Source of the DNA: an uncultured Sphingomonadaceae bacterium
GTDB taxonomy: Bacteria; Pseudomonadota; Alphaproteobacteria; Sphingomonadales; Sphingomonadaceae
Reading direction: 5' to 3'
NCBI GenBank assembly: GCA_913060895.1
Contig: CAJXSN010000001.1
Coordinates: 124,001 to 188,000 of the forward strand
DNA: 64,000 bases
The notes beneath the pieces are model-generated. The model ran no database searches. It saw nothing but the letters and a program-made list of their open reading frames with translations, and was not told the DNA's origin. Shown one piece after another: positions 9,775 to 18,362 of this stretch (the first letter of the stretch is position 1; every line of letters starts with the position of its first letter). The translations under genes and the position numbers were made by a program.

Positions 9775-10710
9775 GTGACTCATTCGATGGCCACAAAACC
9801 CGCAGTAAAATTTGCAGCAGCAATTTCGCTACTGTCGCTTGCAGCCTGCAATGATGCCAATACGGAGCAACCGGAAACGAGCACCGACCTCAATGCCGGA
9901 AGCATAATCTCAAACGATGTTGCTGCGCCGAACCCGGTCACCGAACCTGCCCCGCGCGGGGAAAGCACTTCGATGGATACGGCCGTGCCACAGTTGGCCG
10001 AATTGCCTGTTAGCCTGCCTCAACTGGCCTACACCTATGATTATAACTGGCGCCTCTCCGCACCCGAAATTGGCCCACTCCAGCGCCGTCATGCCAGTCT
10101 GTGCGAACAACAGGGCCCGGCCAGCTGCCAGATTCTGGGGATGACAAGGACCGGTGAAGAAACCGACGATGTGCGCGGCGAATTGCAGATGGCCGTCTCC
10201 GCAAAACAGGCCCGGGCTTTCGGTGCCTTACTGGAAGACGAAGCCGAAGATGCAGGTGCAGAGCAGGTCTCTGCCGAAGTGCGCTCCGAAGAACTCAGCA
10301 AACAAATCGTCGACACGGAGGCCCGTGTGGAAGCCCGCACTCAGCTGCGCGACCGCTTGATGGACGTCCTGAAAACACGGCGCGGAACGGTCGAAGAAGT
10401 GGTGCAGGCGGAACGCAGCGTCGCGCAGGTGAACGAGGAAATCGATCGGGCGCGTAGCTGGCTGAAGGAAACAGAAGGCCGTATCGCCTACAGCCGCGTT
10501 ACTGTGCGCTACGCAACCGGCGCTCCTGTTACCAGCGACTTCCTTGGCCCCGTAATGGGCGCGCTTGGCTCGCTCGGCTCCATTCTGGGCTGGCTGGTTG
10601 CCATACTGATTATGTTCGGAGCAATTGTTGCACCGCTCGCTGGTATCGTTTGGGCAGGACGGTGGATCACCCGCAAGACTGCGGGCGAGGCCGTGCCCGA
10701 GACAGTCTAA
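9775..10710 (+). CDS. DUF4349 domain lipoprotein
   Basis: A 311-residue membrane-associated lipoprotein. The GTG at 9775 has AGGAGG five bases upstream and yields a lipoprotein signal peptide with LAAC (Cys25). After an Asn/Pro-rich linker comes the DUF4349 domain: LAYTYDYNWRLSAPEIG, SAEVRSEELSKQIVDTEARVEARTQLRDRLMDVLKTRRGTVEEVVQAERSVAQVNEEIDRARSWL, which is a coiled-coil stretch, then a strand region. A C-terminal membrane segment (LGWLVAILIMFGAIVAPLAGIVWAG) and a basic tail end the protein. The family function is unknown. Its stop overlaps the convergent ferredoxin stop by a few bases. An upstream GTG at 9733 is a poorer start. Confidence 0.85.
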   Translation: MTHSMATKPAVKFAAAISLLSLAACNDANTEQPETSTDLNAGSIISNDVAAPNPVTEPAPRGESTSMDTAVPQLAELPVSLPQLAYTYDYNWRLSAPEIGPLQRRHASLCEQQGPASCQILGMTRTGEETDDVRGELQMAVSAKQARAFGALLEDEAEDAGAEQVSAEVRSEELSKQIVDTEARVEARTQLRDRLMDVLKTRRGTVEEVVQAERSVAQVNEEIDRARSWLKETEGRIAYSRVTVRYATGAPVTSDFLGPVMGALGSLGSILGWLVAILIMFGAIVAPLAGIVWAGRWITRKTAGEAVPETV

Positions 10711-11036
10711 TTCTCGCTCATATCCCGCGCTTCAGACGGGATCGCCACGGTCAATCCATCCAGCGCCTCGCTCAGCACAATCTGGCAAGCCAAGCGGCTC
10801 GTCGCGCGCACACCATAAGCGAGATCGAGCATGTCCTCCTCGTCCTCGCTTGCATCGGGCAAGACGGCAAACCAGTCGCGGTCCACAATCACATGGCAGG
10901 TGGAACAGGCCATCTGGCCCTCGCAGGTTCCCTCCAACGGCATCCCCGCGCCTTGTGCCACGGTGAGCAGGATATCGCCGGAAGTGGCCTCGGCTTCGAC
11001 CATGGCATTTTGCGCTGTTTGAAACCGGACTTTCAT
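10707..11036 (-). CDS. Adrenodoxin-type 2Fe-2S ferredoxin
   Basis: A 109-residue electron carrier. The cluster ligands are the pattern C-x5-C-x2-C in GTCEGQMACSTCHV plus the distant cysteine in RLACQI, typical of vertebrate-type/Isc ferredoxins. It starts inside the stop of the upstream cysteine desulfurase gene (ATGA), and the two desulfurases and this ferredoxin form one operon. By analogy with Isc systems it may supply electrons for Fe-S cluster assembly. That role is inferred from context. Confidence 0.9.
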   Translation of the reverse strand: MKVRFQTAQNAMVEAEATSGDILLTVAQGAGMPLEGTCEGQMACSTCHVIVDRDWFAVLPDASEDEEDMLDLAYGVRATSRLACQIVLSEALDGLTVAIPSEARDMSEN

Positions 11037-12106
11037 AGTTGCTCCGCTGCTGCTGCGTTGATTGCTGTCGCGGCTTTCTCGATCTCATCCATCGTAGTGT
11101 AACGGCCAAAGCCCAGCCGGATTGTGTTCTTCGACTGTTTATCCGACAGGCCAATGGCCTTCAGCACATGGCTGGTCCGGCCCGATCCGCTGGCGCAGGC
11201 AGACCCGGCGCTGAACATGATGGTTCGACATTCGCTCATCAAGCGGTTCACATCGATGCCTTTGCGTCGCAGGCTGAGATTGCCAAAATAGCGGGCATCT
11301 TCGCTGCCATTCACATCCCAGTCGGCAAATATATCGCGGGCGCGGTGCCACAGCTGCGCAACATGGTCGGCATCTGCCGCCATCCGTTCTTTCGCCTCCA
11401 AGGCAGCTGCGCCCATTCCGGCAATCAGAGCAGGACTCAGTGTTCCTGCGCGAAGACCGTTTTCCTGTCCACCGCCCGTCTGTACTTCGTCCAGTTCCAG
11501 CCCGCCCCTGATCCACAAAGCACCAACGCCCTTGGGCCCGTGAAACTTGTGCGCGCTGATCGCGATCATATCGGCGGCGGTGACTTCCATCTTGCCGTAA
11601 GCCTGCACTGCGTCGCACAGATACAGCGCGTTCGCTTCTTTCGCCTTACGATGCCAATCAATGGTCGGCTGGATGGTCCCGATCTCGTTGTTAACCTGCA
11701 TCACCGCGACGAGGCGCGTATCGGCAGGCACATCCTGTTTGGTGTTGCACTGTCCGTCCTTCGCCACGTTCAACTCGTGACATTTGCCCGCAGACTTCGC
11801 CGTGTCGAGGACGGCGGCATGTTCAATGGCCGACACAGAAACCGTACCGGCAGACCCGCTGCCGCGGATTGCCAGATTGATCGCCTCGGTCGCGCCGCTG
11901 GTAAAAATGACCTTTCCGCCCGGGGGGAACAGAGCCGCCACCCGGTCGCGCGCCAGTTCGATGGCGGCGGCTGCCTGCCGGCCCATCTTGTGCGGGGAAT
12001 GCGGATTGCCGAAGCCCAGACCGTCCGGCCCATCAAGCCACCGCAGCATCGCATCGCGCGCTTCAGGAGCGAGCGGCGTAGTGGCCTGATAGTCGAGGTA
12101 GATCAT
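11033..12106 (-). CDS. Cysteine desulfurase, NifS/IscS-like (copy 1)
   Basis: A PLP enzyme (357 aa) that removes sulfur from cysteine as an enzyme persulfide. It opens with MIYLDYQATTPL. PLP contacts are seen in TSGATEAINLAI, SAIEHAAVL, VNNEIGTIQP and CDAVQAYGK; the Schiff-base lysine is in AISAHKFHGPKG. The catalytic cysteine sits in SAGSACASGSGRTSH, the flexible loop of group I enzymes. It overlaps the ferredoxin start and is followed upstream by a second, different desulfurase whose stop overlaps its ATG by four bases. Group I character suggests delivery of sulfur to Fe-S clusters or tRNA thiolation. Confidence 0.92.
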   Translation of the reverse strand: MIYLDYQATTPLAPEARDAMLRWLDGPDGLGFGNPHSPHKMGRQAAAAIELARDRVAALFPPGGKVIFTSGATEAINLAIRGSGSAGTVSVSAIEHAAVLDTAKSAGKCHELNVAKDGQCNTKQDVPADTRLVAVMQVNNEIGTIQPTIDWHRKAKEANALYLCDAVQAYGKMEVTAADMIAISAHKFHGPKGVGALWIRGGLELDEVQTGGGQENGLRAGTLSPALIAGMGAAALEAKERMAADADHVAQLWHRARDIFADWDVNGSEDARYFGNLSLRRKGIDVNRLMSECRTIMFSAGSACASGSGRTSHVLKAIGLSDKQSKNTIRLGFGRYTTMDEIEKAATAINAAAAEQL

Positions 12107-13260
12107 GACTGTGCTCGTTTACCCTTCGCCAATTCAAGCCATACCTCGCAAAAGCGTTCCACATCCTCGCGGGTGGTGTTCCAGCCAAAACTTACCCTAA
12201 TCGCCTTGTCGGCGATATCCGGGTCGAGCGCCATCGCCTCAAGCACGTGGCTACCCTTCATCGTGCCAGACGAGCATGCACTGCCTTGGCTGACTGCGAT
12301 ACCAGCCATGTCAAAGCGCATCAATTGCGCGCTGCCCGACATTTCCGGCATGGCTACCGTAGCTATATAAGGCGTGGGATTGGCCAGCCGGTCATCCAGC
12401 CACACGCCGCCAGCCGCGCACACCTTGGCCGAAAACACCTCAAGCGGGACGAGAACATCGGCTGCAACAAACGCGTCGCTGCTTGTCTCCAGCGCCGCCG
12501 CCATACCCATCACACCGGGCAGGTTTTCGGTCCCGCGCCGATAACCGCGCTCCTGCCCGCCATCGGGCTCCAGCATCGCAAAATCACGCACCAGCAGCGC
12601 GCCTACGCCTATCGGCCCGCCGAACTTATGGGCAGAGATAATTGCAATATCTGCGTCCGGTGGCAGATCAAACTTGCCCGCGCTCTGCGCACAATCGACG
12701 ATCATCAGGCCGTCATTGGCATGTACCAAAGCAGCAATAGCAGTGATGTCCATCCGGTTGCCGGTTTCGGAATTGATATGCTGAACCGCCACTACCGGCT
12801 TTTCGCGCACGACAGCCTCGGCAAAGATATCCATGTCCAGCGCGCCGTCGGGGCGCACGGTCAGGCGTTCTGCATCAGGGGCGACCTTGAGCACCGCGTC
12901 ATGTTCCGCTGCTCCGACAAGCCGCGCACTGCCTTTTGCCCGGGCCAGCGCCAGTGCGGCAGCCTCGCTCGCGCCACTGGTGAATATGACTTCGCCCGTC
13001 CACCCCAGCGCCGCCTTCACTCGCGCCCTTGCATCCTCAAGAGCATTCCGTGCCCTGCGGCCTTCTGCATGCGGGCTGGAGGGATTGGCCCATAGCGCAA
13101 ATCCCTCTTCCATTGCAGCGAGCGCTTCAGGGCGCAGCGGAGTGGTGGCTGCATGATCCAGATAGATGCGGGTCTGCGATTTATTCGGGTATGCTATATT
13201 GCGTATCCCATTGTTTGCGCGATTGCGATTTCGCCGATTGCCCCTATATAGCCGCAACAA
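12103..13260 (-). CDS. Cysteine desulfurase, NifS/IscS-like (copy 2), start uncertain
   Basis: A second PLP cysteine desulfurase. It shows RIYLDHAATTPLRPEAL, FTSGASEAAALAL, AEHDAVL, the lysine in IISAHKFGGPIG and the catalytic cysteine in SQGSACSSGTMKGSH. It differs from copy 1 in many places (for example HINSETGN for VNNEIGT), so this is an old duplication. No in-frame ATG or GTG occurs near the conserved RIYLDH; the only initiation codons are TTGs at 13260 and 13257, which add about 30 basic residues. No clear ribosome site precedes them, so the real start may be non-standard. It is divergent from the hydrolase gene, 45 bases away. Confidence 0.88.
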   Translation of the reverse strand: MLRLYRGNRRNRNRANNGIRNIAYPNKSQTRIYLDHAATTPLRPEALAAMEEGFALWANPSSPHAEGRRARNALEDARARVKAALGWTGEVIFTSGASEAAALALARAKGSARLVGAAEHDAVLKVAPDAERLTVRPDGALDMDIFAEAVVREKPVVAVQHINSETGNRMDITAIAALVHANDGLMIVDCAQSAGKFDLPPDADIAIISAHKFGGPIGVGALLVRDFAMLEPDGGQERGYRRGTENLPGVMGMAAALETSSDAFVAADVLVPLEVFSAKVCAAGGVWLDDRLANPTPYIATVAMPEMSGSAQLMRFDMAGIAVSQGSACSSGTMKGSHVLEAMALDPDIADKAIRVSFGWNTTREDVERFCEVWLELAKGKRAQS

Positions 13261-13305
13261 CGCGCGTGTCAGCCACGCTAGCCTCTAACGCCAGGTACAC
13301 CGTTC

Positions 13306-13962
13306 ATGCCATCAGTCATTTTTCCCGGTCCCGAAGGCCGTCTCGAAGGCCGTTTCTCTCCTCCGCCGCGGCCACGCGCGCCAGTGGCGATGATCCTGCA
13401 CCCGCACCCAGAGGGTGGCGGCACGATGAACGAGCAGATTACGCAGCGCTTGTACAAGACATTCGTTGATCGCGGCTTTGCTACATTACGGTTCAACTTT
13501 CGCGGTGTCGGGCGCAGTCAGGGCAGCTTCGACAACGGTGTAGGCGAATTGTCCGATGCGGCTTCCGCGCTCGACTGGATTCAGTCGATCCATGAAGAAG
13601 CGCAGGTAACATGGGTTGCCGGCGTAAGTTTTGGTGCGCTGATCGGCATGCAATTGTTGATGCGTCGCCCCGAAGTACGCGGCTTCCTGTCGATTGCTGC
13701 GCCCGCCAGTATGTACGATTTCTCTTTCCTTGCCCCCTGTCCTGCCAGTGGTATCTTTATTCATGGCGCTCAGGATACAGTCGTACCGCCGCCTGCCGTG
13801 GGCAAGCTGGTGGAAAAACTGCGTACGCAGAAGCATATCACAATCCATCACGAAGAAATCCCGCGCGCGAACCATTTCTTCGAAAACGAGCAGGCCGAAA
13901 TGATGGCTTCGGTCGACAATTATCTTGATTTCAGGCTGGATCCGTCCTGCCCGATCAAGTGA
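13306..13962 (+). CDS. Alpha/beta hydrolase (COG2945 type)
   Basis: A 218-residue cytoplasmic hydrolase. The fold is marked by ILHPHPEGGGTMNEQI (oxyanion region), FRGVGRSQG, the nucleophile elbow GVSFGALIGMQ, the acid region FIHGAQDTVVPP and the histidine in RANHFFEN. These match the small COG2945 group often found next to NifS-type genes in sphingomonads. The substrate is unknown. A terminator hairpin follows the stop. Confidence 0.87.
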   Translation: MPSVIFPGPEGRLEGRFSPPPRPRAPVAMILHPHPEGGGTMNEQITQRLYKTFVDRGFATLRFNFRGVGRSQGSFDNGVGELSDAASALDWIQSIHEEAQVTWVAGVSFGALIGMQLLMRRPEVRGFLSIAAPASMYDFSFLAPCPASGIFIHGAQDTVVPPPAVGKLVEKLRTQKHITIHHEEIPRANHFFENEQAEMMASVDNYLDFRLDPSCPIK

Positions 13963-13968
13963 TGTGAG

Positions 13969-13988
13969 ACGCAGACCTTCTGCGTTTT
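13969..13988 (+). terminator. Short rho-independent terminator after the hydrolase
   Basis: Arms ACGCAGA and TCTGCGT pair around CCT and lead straight into TTTT, beginning 7 bases after the hydrolase stop. Confidence 0.7.
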
Positions 13989-14107
13989 ACAGGCCCATAA
14001 TCTGATATGCATTACGGCTTCTTAGGGGGCCGTTTTACTGTCTCCATATTGCAGATGAAAGACAAGGTACGGATTTGAAACGCAAATCTCCTTGCCTCCT
14101 TTTTGTT

Positions 14108-14119
14108 ATGTTGTAACAT
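14108..14119. promoter_or_regulatory. Palindrome resembling a Zur/Fur-type operator
   Basis: ATGTT-GT-AACAT is a perfect 5+2+5 palindrome, set in GTTATGTTGTAACATTAG. It lies about 60 bases upstream of the TonB-like gene. It resembles the GTTATGTTATAACAT-like boxes of alphaproteobacterial Zur. Binding by Zur is inference. Confidence 0.4.
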
Positions 14120-14176
14120 TAGGTTTATCTGAGGTGCCAGCGCAAAGCTGGGCCGCGATAAAAACAGGAGAGAGCA

Positions 14177-14878
14177 ATGGCCTATATCGACAGTCAATCA
14201 ACTGCGAAGCGCACCAGCGCCGTGAGCGGCGTGGTTTTGATCCATGCAGCGATCGGAGCTATTCTGGTGACCGGACTGGCAACCAACTTCGTACCATCGG
14301 ACCCCGCATCGCCGCTCGAAGGCGGGCAGATTTCCTTGCCTCCCCCACCGCCCAAGCCCGACGAAGTGGTGGAACCTGACAAAGCCATACCGCCGTCAGC
14401 CCGAGATATTGTGGTCCCGCCTCCGCCGCGCGATTTGCCCAGTACCGGACCGCAACTGGACATAACGCGGGATATCATTCTCCCGCCCCTTCCATCGAAC
14501 AGGACTATTCCCAATCCGGGCGCGCGCATCAGTCCGCCACTGGCACCCCCAGTGCCGGAACCGACGCCAACCATGACATTCGAGCCGAGCTCGCCCGTGC
14601 CTAGTAATGCGCAGGCCGACTGGATCACTACAGCGGATTACCGTTCGGCGTGGATAAGGCGCGATTATGAGGGGACGGCGGGCTTCCGCTTGTCAGTGGG
14701 GGCCAATGGCCGGGTCAGCGATTGCCGTATCACCCGCACCACCGGCCATCAGGTACTGGACGAAGCTACCTGCAAACTGGCAACCCGCCGCGCCCGCTTC
14801 GAGGCGGCGCGCGATGGCAATGGAGAGAAAGTCAGCGGGACTTTTACCAGCTCCGTTCTCTGGAGAATTCCCGAATAG
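14177..14878 (+). CDS. TonB-like energy transducer
   Basis: A 233-residue periplasmic-spanning protein that would pass proton-motive energy to outer-membrane receptors. One N-terminal membrane segment (AVSGVVLIHAAIGAILVTGL) is followed by a long proline-rich spacer (LPPPPPKPDEVVEP, VVPPPPRDLPS). The C-terminal TonB domain contains RRDYEGTAGFRLSVGANGRVSDCRITRTTGHQVLDEATCKLATRRARFEAA. GGAGAG precedes the ATG. ExbB/ExbD are not in the window. The Zur-like box upstream hints at metal-dependent control. Confidence 0.88.
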   Translation: MAYIDSQSTAKRTSAVSGVVLIHAAIGAILVTGLATNFVPSDPASPLEGGQISLPPPPPKPDEVVEPDKAIPPSARDIVVPPPPRDLPSTGPQLDITRDIILPPLPSNRTIPNPGARISPPLAPPVPEPTPTMTFEPSSPVPSNAQADWITTADYRSAWIRRDYEGTAGFRLSVGANGRVSDCRITRTTGHQVLDEATCKLATRRARFEAARDGNGEKVSGTFTSSVLWRIPE

Positions 14879-14924
14879 GGCATATGCGGGCAGCGGTGCA
14901 CAAACTTTGCTGCACCCTGCCTGC

Positions 14925-15125
14925 CTACTCTCCCATCTCGACCGGCGCATTGCCGCTGCTGTCGGGAATGGTCCAGATGGCGACGTTGGCCAGAGCAACC
15001 AATGCCGCCACAACCATCAAGCCTGCCTGTCGTCGTTGCCCCCGACGGAACAGCAGCACCGCACCTATGATCAGAAGGATTGCGCCCAGCATCACTATCG
15101 ACAGCATTGTTCCCGCCATACGCAT
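14925..15125 (-). CDS. Small two-TM membrane protein
   Basis: A 66-residue protein with two predicted membrane helices (LSIVMLGAILLIIGAVLLF and AGLMVVAALVALANVAIWTI) separated by a basic turn RRGQRRQ, giving an N-out, C-out or hairpin layout with the turn in the cytoplasm. I recognise no family. The well-formed helices and positive-inside turn argue for a real gene. It is convergent with the TonB-like gene. Confidence 0.65.
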   Translation of the reverse strand: MRMAGTMLSIVMLGAILLIIGAVLLFRRGQRRQAGLMVVAALVALANVAIWTIPDSSGNAPVEMGE

Positions 15126-15243
15126 TGCTCCTTACCAATCAAATGTCTGTCACAGGAACATTCCGGTGCGCAGAACGCTGTATATCGTGAGGGCCGCATA
15201 GACTTCTGGCCACCTAAATCAAATTGTCCCGGGAGACACAATC

Positions 15244-15639
15244 ATGGGTATTTTCAGTTCTATAAAGGGTGCAATTTTCGGTAAGGACGAAGAGCAAAAG
15301 ACGGCACCCGCAGCAGCGCCAAAATCTGCCACAAAACCAACGCCTGCGGCAACCAAGGCAACGCCCGCGCAGAGCAGTGCCAGAGTGGATGTTATCGATG
15401 TAGAAAACCGTCTCGACTCCATGCCCGGTGCAGACCGGTTGAACTGGCGTACTTCCATCGTCGATCTGCTGAAACTGATTGGCGTCGATCCCAGCTACGA
15501 AAACCGCAAGGCGCTGGCCGGCGAGCTAGGCCGTACAGACTACTCCGGCGAGGCAGAGGATAACGTCTGGCTGCACCGCAAAACTATGCAGGAACTGTCA
15601 CGCAATGGCGGGAAAGTTCCGGCTGAATTTCTCGACTGA
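15244..15639 (+). CDS. DUF3597 family protein
   Basis: A 131-residue protein. It starts MGIFSSIKGAIFG and continues with an Ala/Pro/Lys-rich linker. The conserved domain DVENRLDSMPGADRLNWRTSIVDLLKLIGVDPSYENRKALAGELGRTDYSGEAEDNVWLHRKTMQEL is characteristic of DUF3597. Structures of the family show a small helical fold; function is unknown. GGGAGA lies upstream of the ATG at 15244. Confidence 0.87.
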   Translation: MGIFSSIKGAIFGKDEEQKTAPAAAPKSATKPTPAATKATPAQSSARVDVIDVENRLDSMPGADRLNWRTSIVDLLKLIGVDPSYENRKALAGELGRTDYSGEAEDNVWLHRKTMQELSRNGGKVPAEFLD

Positions 15640-15676
15640 TTGACAAGTTGGCATGCGCGGGGCCACGTTCCGCGCC

Positions 15677-17551
15677 ATGACAAAACAAACTTATGAAATC
15701 TCGCGGCGTCAGGCTCTTACCGGTCTTGGCGCCGCAGTAACGTTGGGCGTTCTGCCCGCTTGCGCCCGGCAGAAGACGGTAACTACGCCTCTGCCGGCAG
15801 CGACCATTACCCCGCCAGGCAGCGGTATAGACAAAGTATTGGAAACGGTTGCGTTCAACCTGCTGCGCCACGAACCGGAACGCGCCACGTCGCTGGGTGT
15901 CGACACCGGTGACCATGCCGATCTGCGAGGTAAGCTGGAGGACCAGTCGCAAGCAGGGCAGGACGCTTATGCAGCTACTTTACGCCGGGATCTGGCGATC
16001 ATCCGTGCCATCCCGCGCGAGGGCAAAGACGCGGACACGATCACCAATCTGGATGTCGTGCAGAGCGGTTACGAGCTGGCCTTGGATGGCTTCGCCTTAC
16101 CTTACGGCGATACACCGGTCGGTAGCTGGCGCACCGCGCCCTACGCCGTAATTCAGAACGTCGGCACGTATCTGGATGCGCCCCGCTTCATGGATTCCAC
16201 CCACCCGATGAAGGATGCGGATGATGCCGAGGCATATTTGTCGCGGCTGGAAGCATTACCGGGTGTATTGCAGGGCGAGTTCGAGCGGATGAAAGCAGCC
16301 CGTGCAATCGGCGTGGTTCCGCCTGATTTCCTGATTGCTAAAGCCGAAGCTCAGATGAAGCGCACACTGGAGGACGCAGCTGAAGGCAAGCTCTTCATTC
16401 CAGAACTGCGGGCCAATCTGGCAAAGAACGACCTTCGTACCAATTATGCCGAAAACGCAGCTACTCTGGTGCAGGGGCCCATTGCGGCGGCGCTTGAAAC
16501 ACAGCTGGCCGAGCTACGCGAGCAGTCGAAAGTGGCCATCGGCGATCCCGGTATGCGCGAGCGCCCCTATGGGGAAGAATGGTATGCCTGGGCACTGCGC
16601 TCCAGTACTACCACGCGCCTGTCGGCCGACGATATCCACCGGCAGGGACTGGAGGAACTGGAAACCCTGCACGCACGGATGGATCCGATCCTGCGTGAGA
16701 TTGGCTACACCAGCGGCACTGTGGGCGAGCGGATGCAGGGTTTGTCTGAAGACCCGCGCTACAAATTTCCCGAAGGCGATCCGGGCCGCGCCGAAATCAT
16801 GGCATTTATTCAAGAACGTATCGATTGGATCACCGCGCAAATGCCGAGAGCCTTCAATACGCTGGTCGACCCAAATCTGGAAGTGAAACGCTTGCCACTG
16901 GCCGAGGAACCGGGCGCACCGGGCGCCTATGGCGGTGCAGGTAGCAAGGACGGGACCATTCCGGGCCGGATGTGGATCAATCTGCGTACTACCGATCTTC
17001 ATCGCAAATACGATCTGGCCGATCTTACCTATCACGAAACCATCCCCGGCCATGTGTGGGAAGGAGAATACTCTAATCGCCTACCGCTAATCCGCTCTAT
17101 ACTCGCCTTCAATCCGTTCTCCGAAGGCTGGGCGCTGTATGGCGAGCAGTTGGCAGACGAGCTCGGCGCTTACGATGATTTCAAGGTCGGGCGGCTCGGC
17201 TACCTGCAAGCCCTTGCTTTCCGTGCCTGCCGCATGGTGGTGGACACCGGCCTGCATTCCAAAGGCTGGAGCCGCCAGCAGGCGGTCAATTTCTTCGTCG
17301 AGCGCAACGGCTCTAAAGCGCAGGAAGTTGCCAGCGAGGTGGATCGGTATTGCAGTTGGCCTGGACAGGCGACGGGCTACAAACTTGGCCACAGCCAGAT
17401 CACTGCCGAACGTGAGCGTGCAAAGGCTCGGCTCGGAAGTGCTTATGATGTGAAGGCATTCAACGATGCCGTCATTCTTGGAGGCAATGCGCCACTCGAT
17501 GTAATGGCCAAAAATGTCGGCCGATATATAGAAAGCACGCGCACCAGTTGA
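15677..17551 (+). CDS. DUF885 family metallo-hydrolase, Tat-exported
   Basis: A 624-residue secreted protein of the DUF885 family, distant relatives of M32/M3-like peptidases. The N-terminus has a twin-arginine signal (SRRQALTGLGAAVTLGVLPAC), ending in a possible lipobox. The zinc motif HETIPGH is present, and downstream come FNPFSEGWALYGEQLADELG (distal glutamate) and CSWPGQATGYKLGH, both family hallmarks. It is probably a periplasmic peptidase; the substrate is unknown. I start at 15677 because the eight residues before it precede the Tat motif without support. Confidence 0.9.
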   Translation: MTKQTYEISRRQALTGLGAAVTLGVLPACARQKTVTTPLPAATITPPGSGIDKVLETVAFNLLRHEPERATSLGVDTGDHADLRGKLEDQSQAGQDAYAATLRRDLAIIRAIPREGKDADTITNLDVVQSGYELALDGFALPYGDTPVGSWRTAPYAVIQNVGTYLDAPRFMDSTHPMKDADDAEAYLSRLEALPGVLQGEFERMKAARAIGVVPPDFLIAKAEAQMKRTLEDAAEGKLFIPELRANLAKNDLRTNYAENAATLVQGPIAAALETQLAELREQSKVAIGDPGMRERPYGEEWYAWALRSSTTTRLSADDIHRQGLEELETLHARMDPILREIGYTSGTVGERMQGLSEDPRYKFPEGDPGRAEIMAFIQERIDWITAQMPRAFNTLVDPNLEVKRLPLAEEPGAPGAYGGAGSKDGTIPGRMWINLRTTDLHRKYDLADLTYHETIPGHVWEGEYSNRLPLIRSILAFNPFSEGWALYGEQLADELGAYDDFKVGRLGYLQALAFRACRMVVDTGLHSKGWSRQQAVNFFVERNGSKAQEVASEVDRYCSWPGQATGYKLGHSQITAERERAKARLGSAYDVKAFNDAVILGGNAPLDVMAKNVGRYIESTRTS

Positions 17552-17636
17552 TCCGGCTTTCGGCAGCTCACATGCAAGTTTACTTTGTGCCGCTCCCGAT
17601 CATTCCGACCGGCACGAAACCTCCAGCGACGACGTC

Positions 17637-17786
17637 ATGGTCTATGCCGATTACAAAGCAGAAGATGTAGAAACGGCGGTGGCCGGCGGAGACAGCTCGG
17701 CCCGGAAGTCAGTAATCCGTGCAGGCTCCGCGAAACATCTGGCTACCGCGTTGAGTGAGGGATCGGTCGTGATCTGCTCAATCTGA
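17637..17786 (+). CDS. Possible 49-aa ORF in an otherwise empty stretch
   Basis: The 285-base gap after the DUF885 gene holds an ATG-started frame encoding MVYADYKAEDVETAV and a tail ending VVICSI. The frame stays open for about 20 codons upstream of the ATG. No family is recognised, no clear ribosome site is seen, and it may be a decayed gene remnant or chance. Confidence 0.25.
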   Translation: MVYADYKAEDVETAVAGGDSSARKSVIRAGSAKHLATALSEGSVVICSI

Positions 17787-17836
17787 AACCACATCGATAC
17801 CTCGATAGGCCAGAAATAGATGGTTCGGTCTGTTGA

Positions 17837-18322
17837 CTAGCGGCTGCCGAGGCCGCTGACGATTGAGCCGAGAATGCCGCCAAGTGCGCCGCCACCCAGA
17901 CCGCCTGATTGCGAGTCACCTCCGGCCTGTTTTGCCATATAACCGGCCACTGCCATCGCCAGAATTGGCAGCATTTTTTTCAGAATACCTTCGTCGATAC
18001 CGGTGATGGAGGCTACTTCGCCCGCCACGGAACGGCTGACATCTTTAGTGCCAAAAATAGTACCAAGAATATCGTTACCGTTCTGCGTAGGGGTAGGCTG
18101 ATTGCCCAACACCGCGTCGAGCATACTGCCGCCACCACCGCCCAGGATGGCACCGGCCAGACTACCTAGCCCGCTGGAACCTGCACTGGTGCGGCCCATG
18201 CCTGCCACGATCGCAGGCAACAGCGCACCTGCACCCATCCGGGCGGTTTGCTCGTCGATGTTCAGTTCACCCGCCATGCTTTCAATGGCACCGGACTGCT
18301 GAAGGATTTGTGCAAGGCTCAT
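17837..18322 (-). CDS. YidB/DUF937 family protein
   Basis: A 161-residue protein with the DUF937 layout: N-terminal helices (ILQQSGAIESMAGELNIDEQTARMGAGALLPAIVAGMG), a Gly/Ser-rich section (LGGGGGSMLDAVLG), then TGIDEGILKKMLPILAMAVAGYMAKQAGG and a C-terminal glycine-rich tail. I start at the ATG at 18322 (MSLAQILQ) with AAGAGAGAA upstream. The family function is unknown. It lies 40 bases after a second, shorter protein of similar character, so the pair may form an operon. Confidence 0.85.
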   Translation of the reverse strand: MSLAQILQQSGAIESMAGELNIDEQTARMGAGALLPAIVAGMGRTSAGSSGLGSLAGAILGGGGGSMLDAVLGNQPTPTQNGNDILGTIFGTKDVSRSVAGEVASITGIDEGILKKMLPILAMAVAGYMAKQAGGDSQSGGLGGGALGGILGSIVSGLGSR

Positions 18323-18362
18323 TCGTTCTCTCTTATAGTTCAGGCAAACAATCGCCAGCGCG

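Noticed and set aside
13161-13260. A frameshift at the start of cysteine desulfurase copy 2
   Set aside because: The other frames give no conserved N-terminus, so a missing ATG is more likely a non-standard start than a frameshift.
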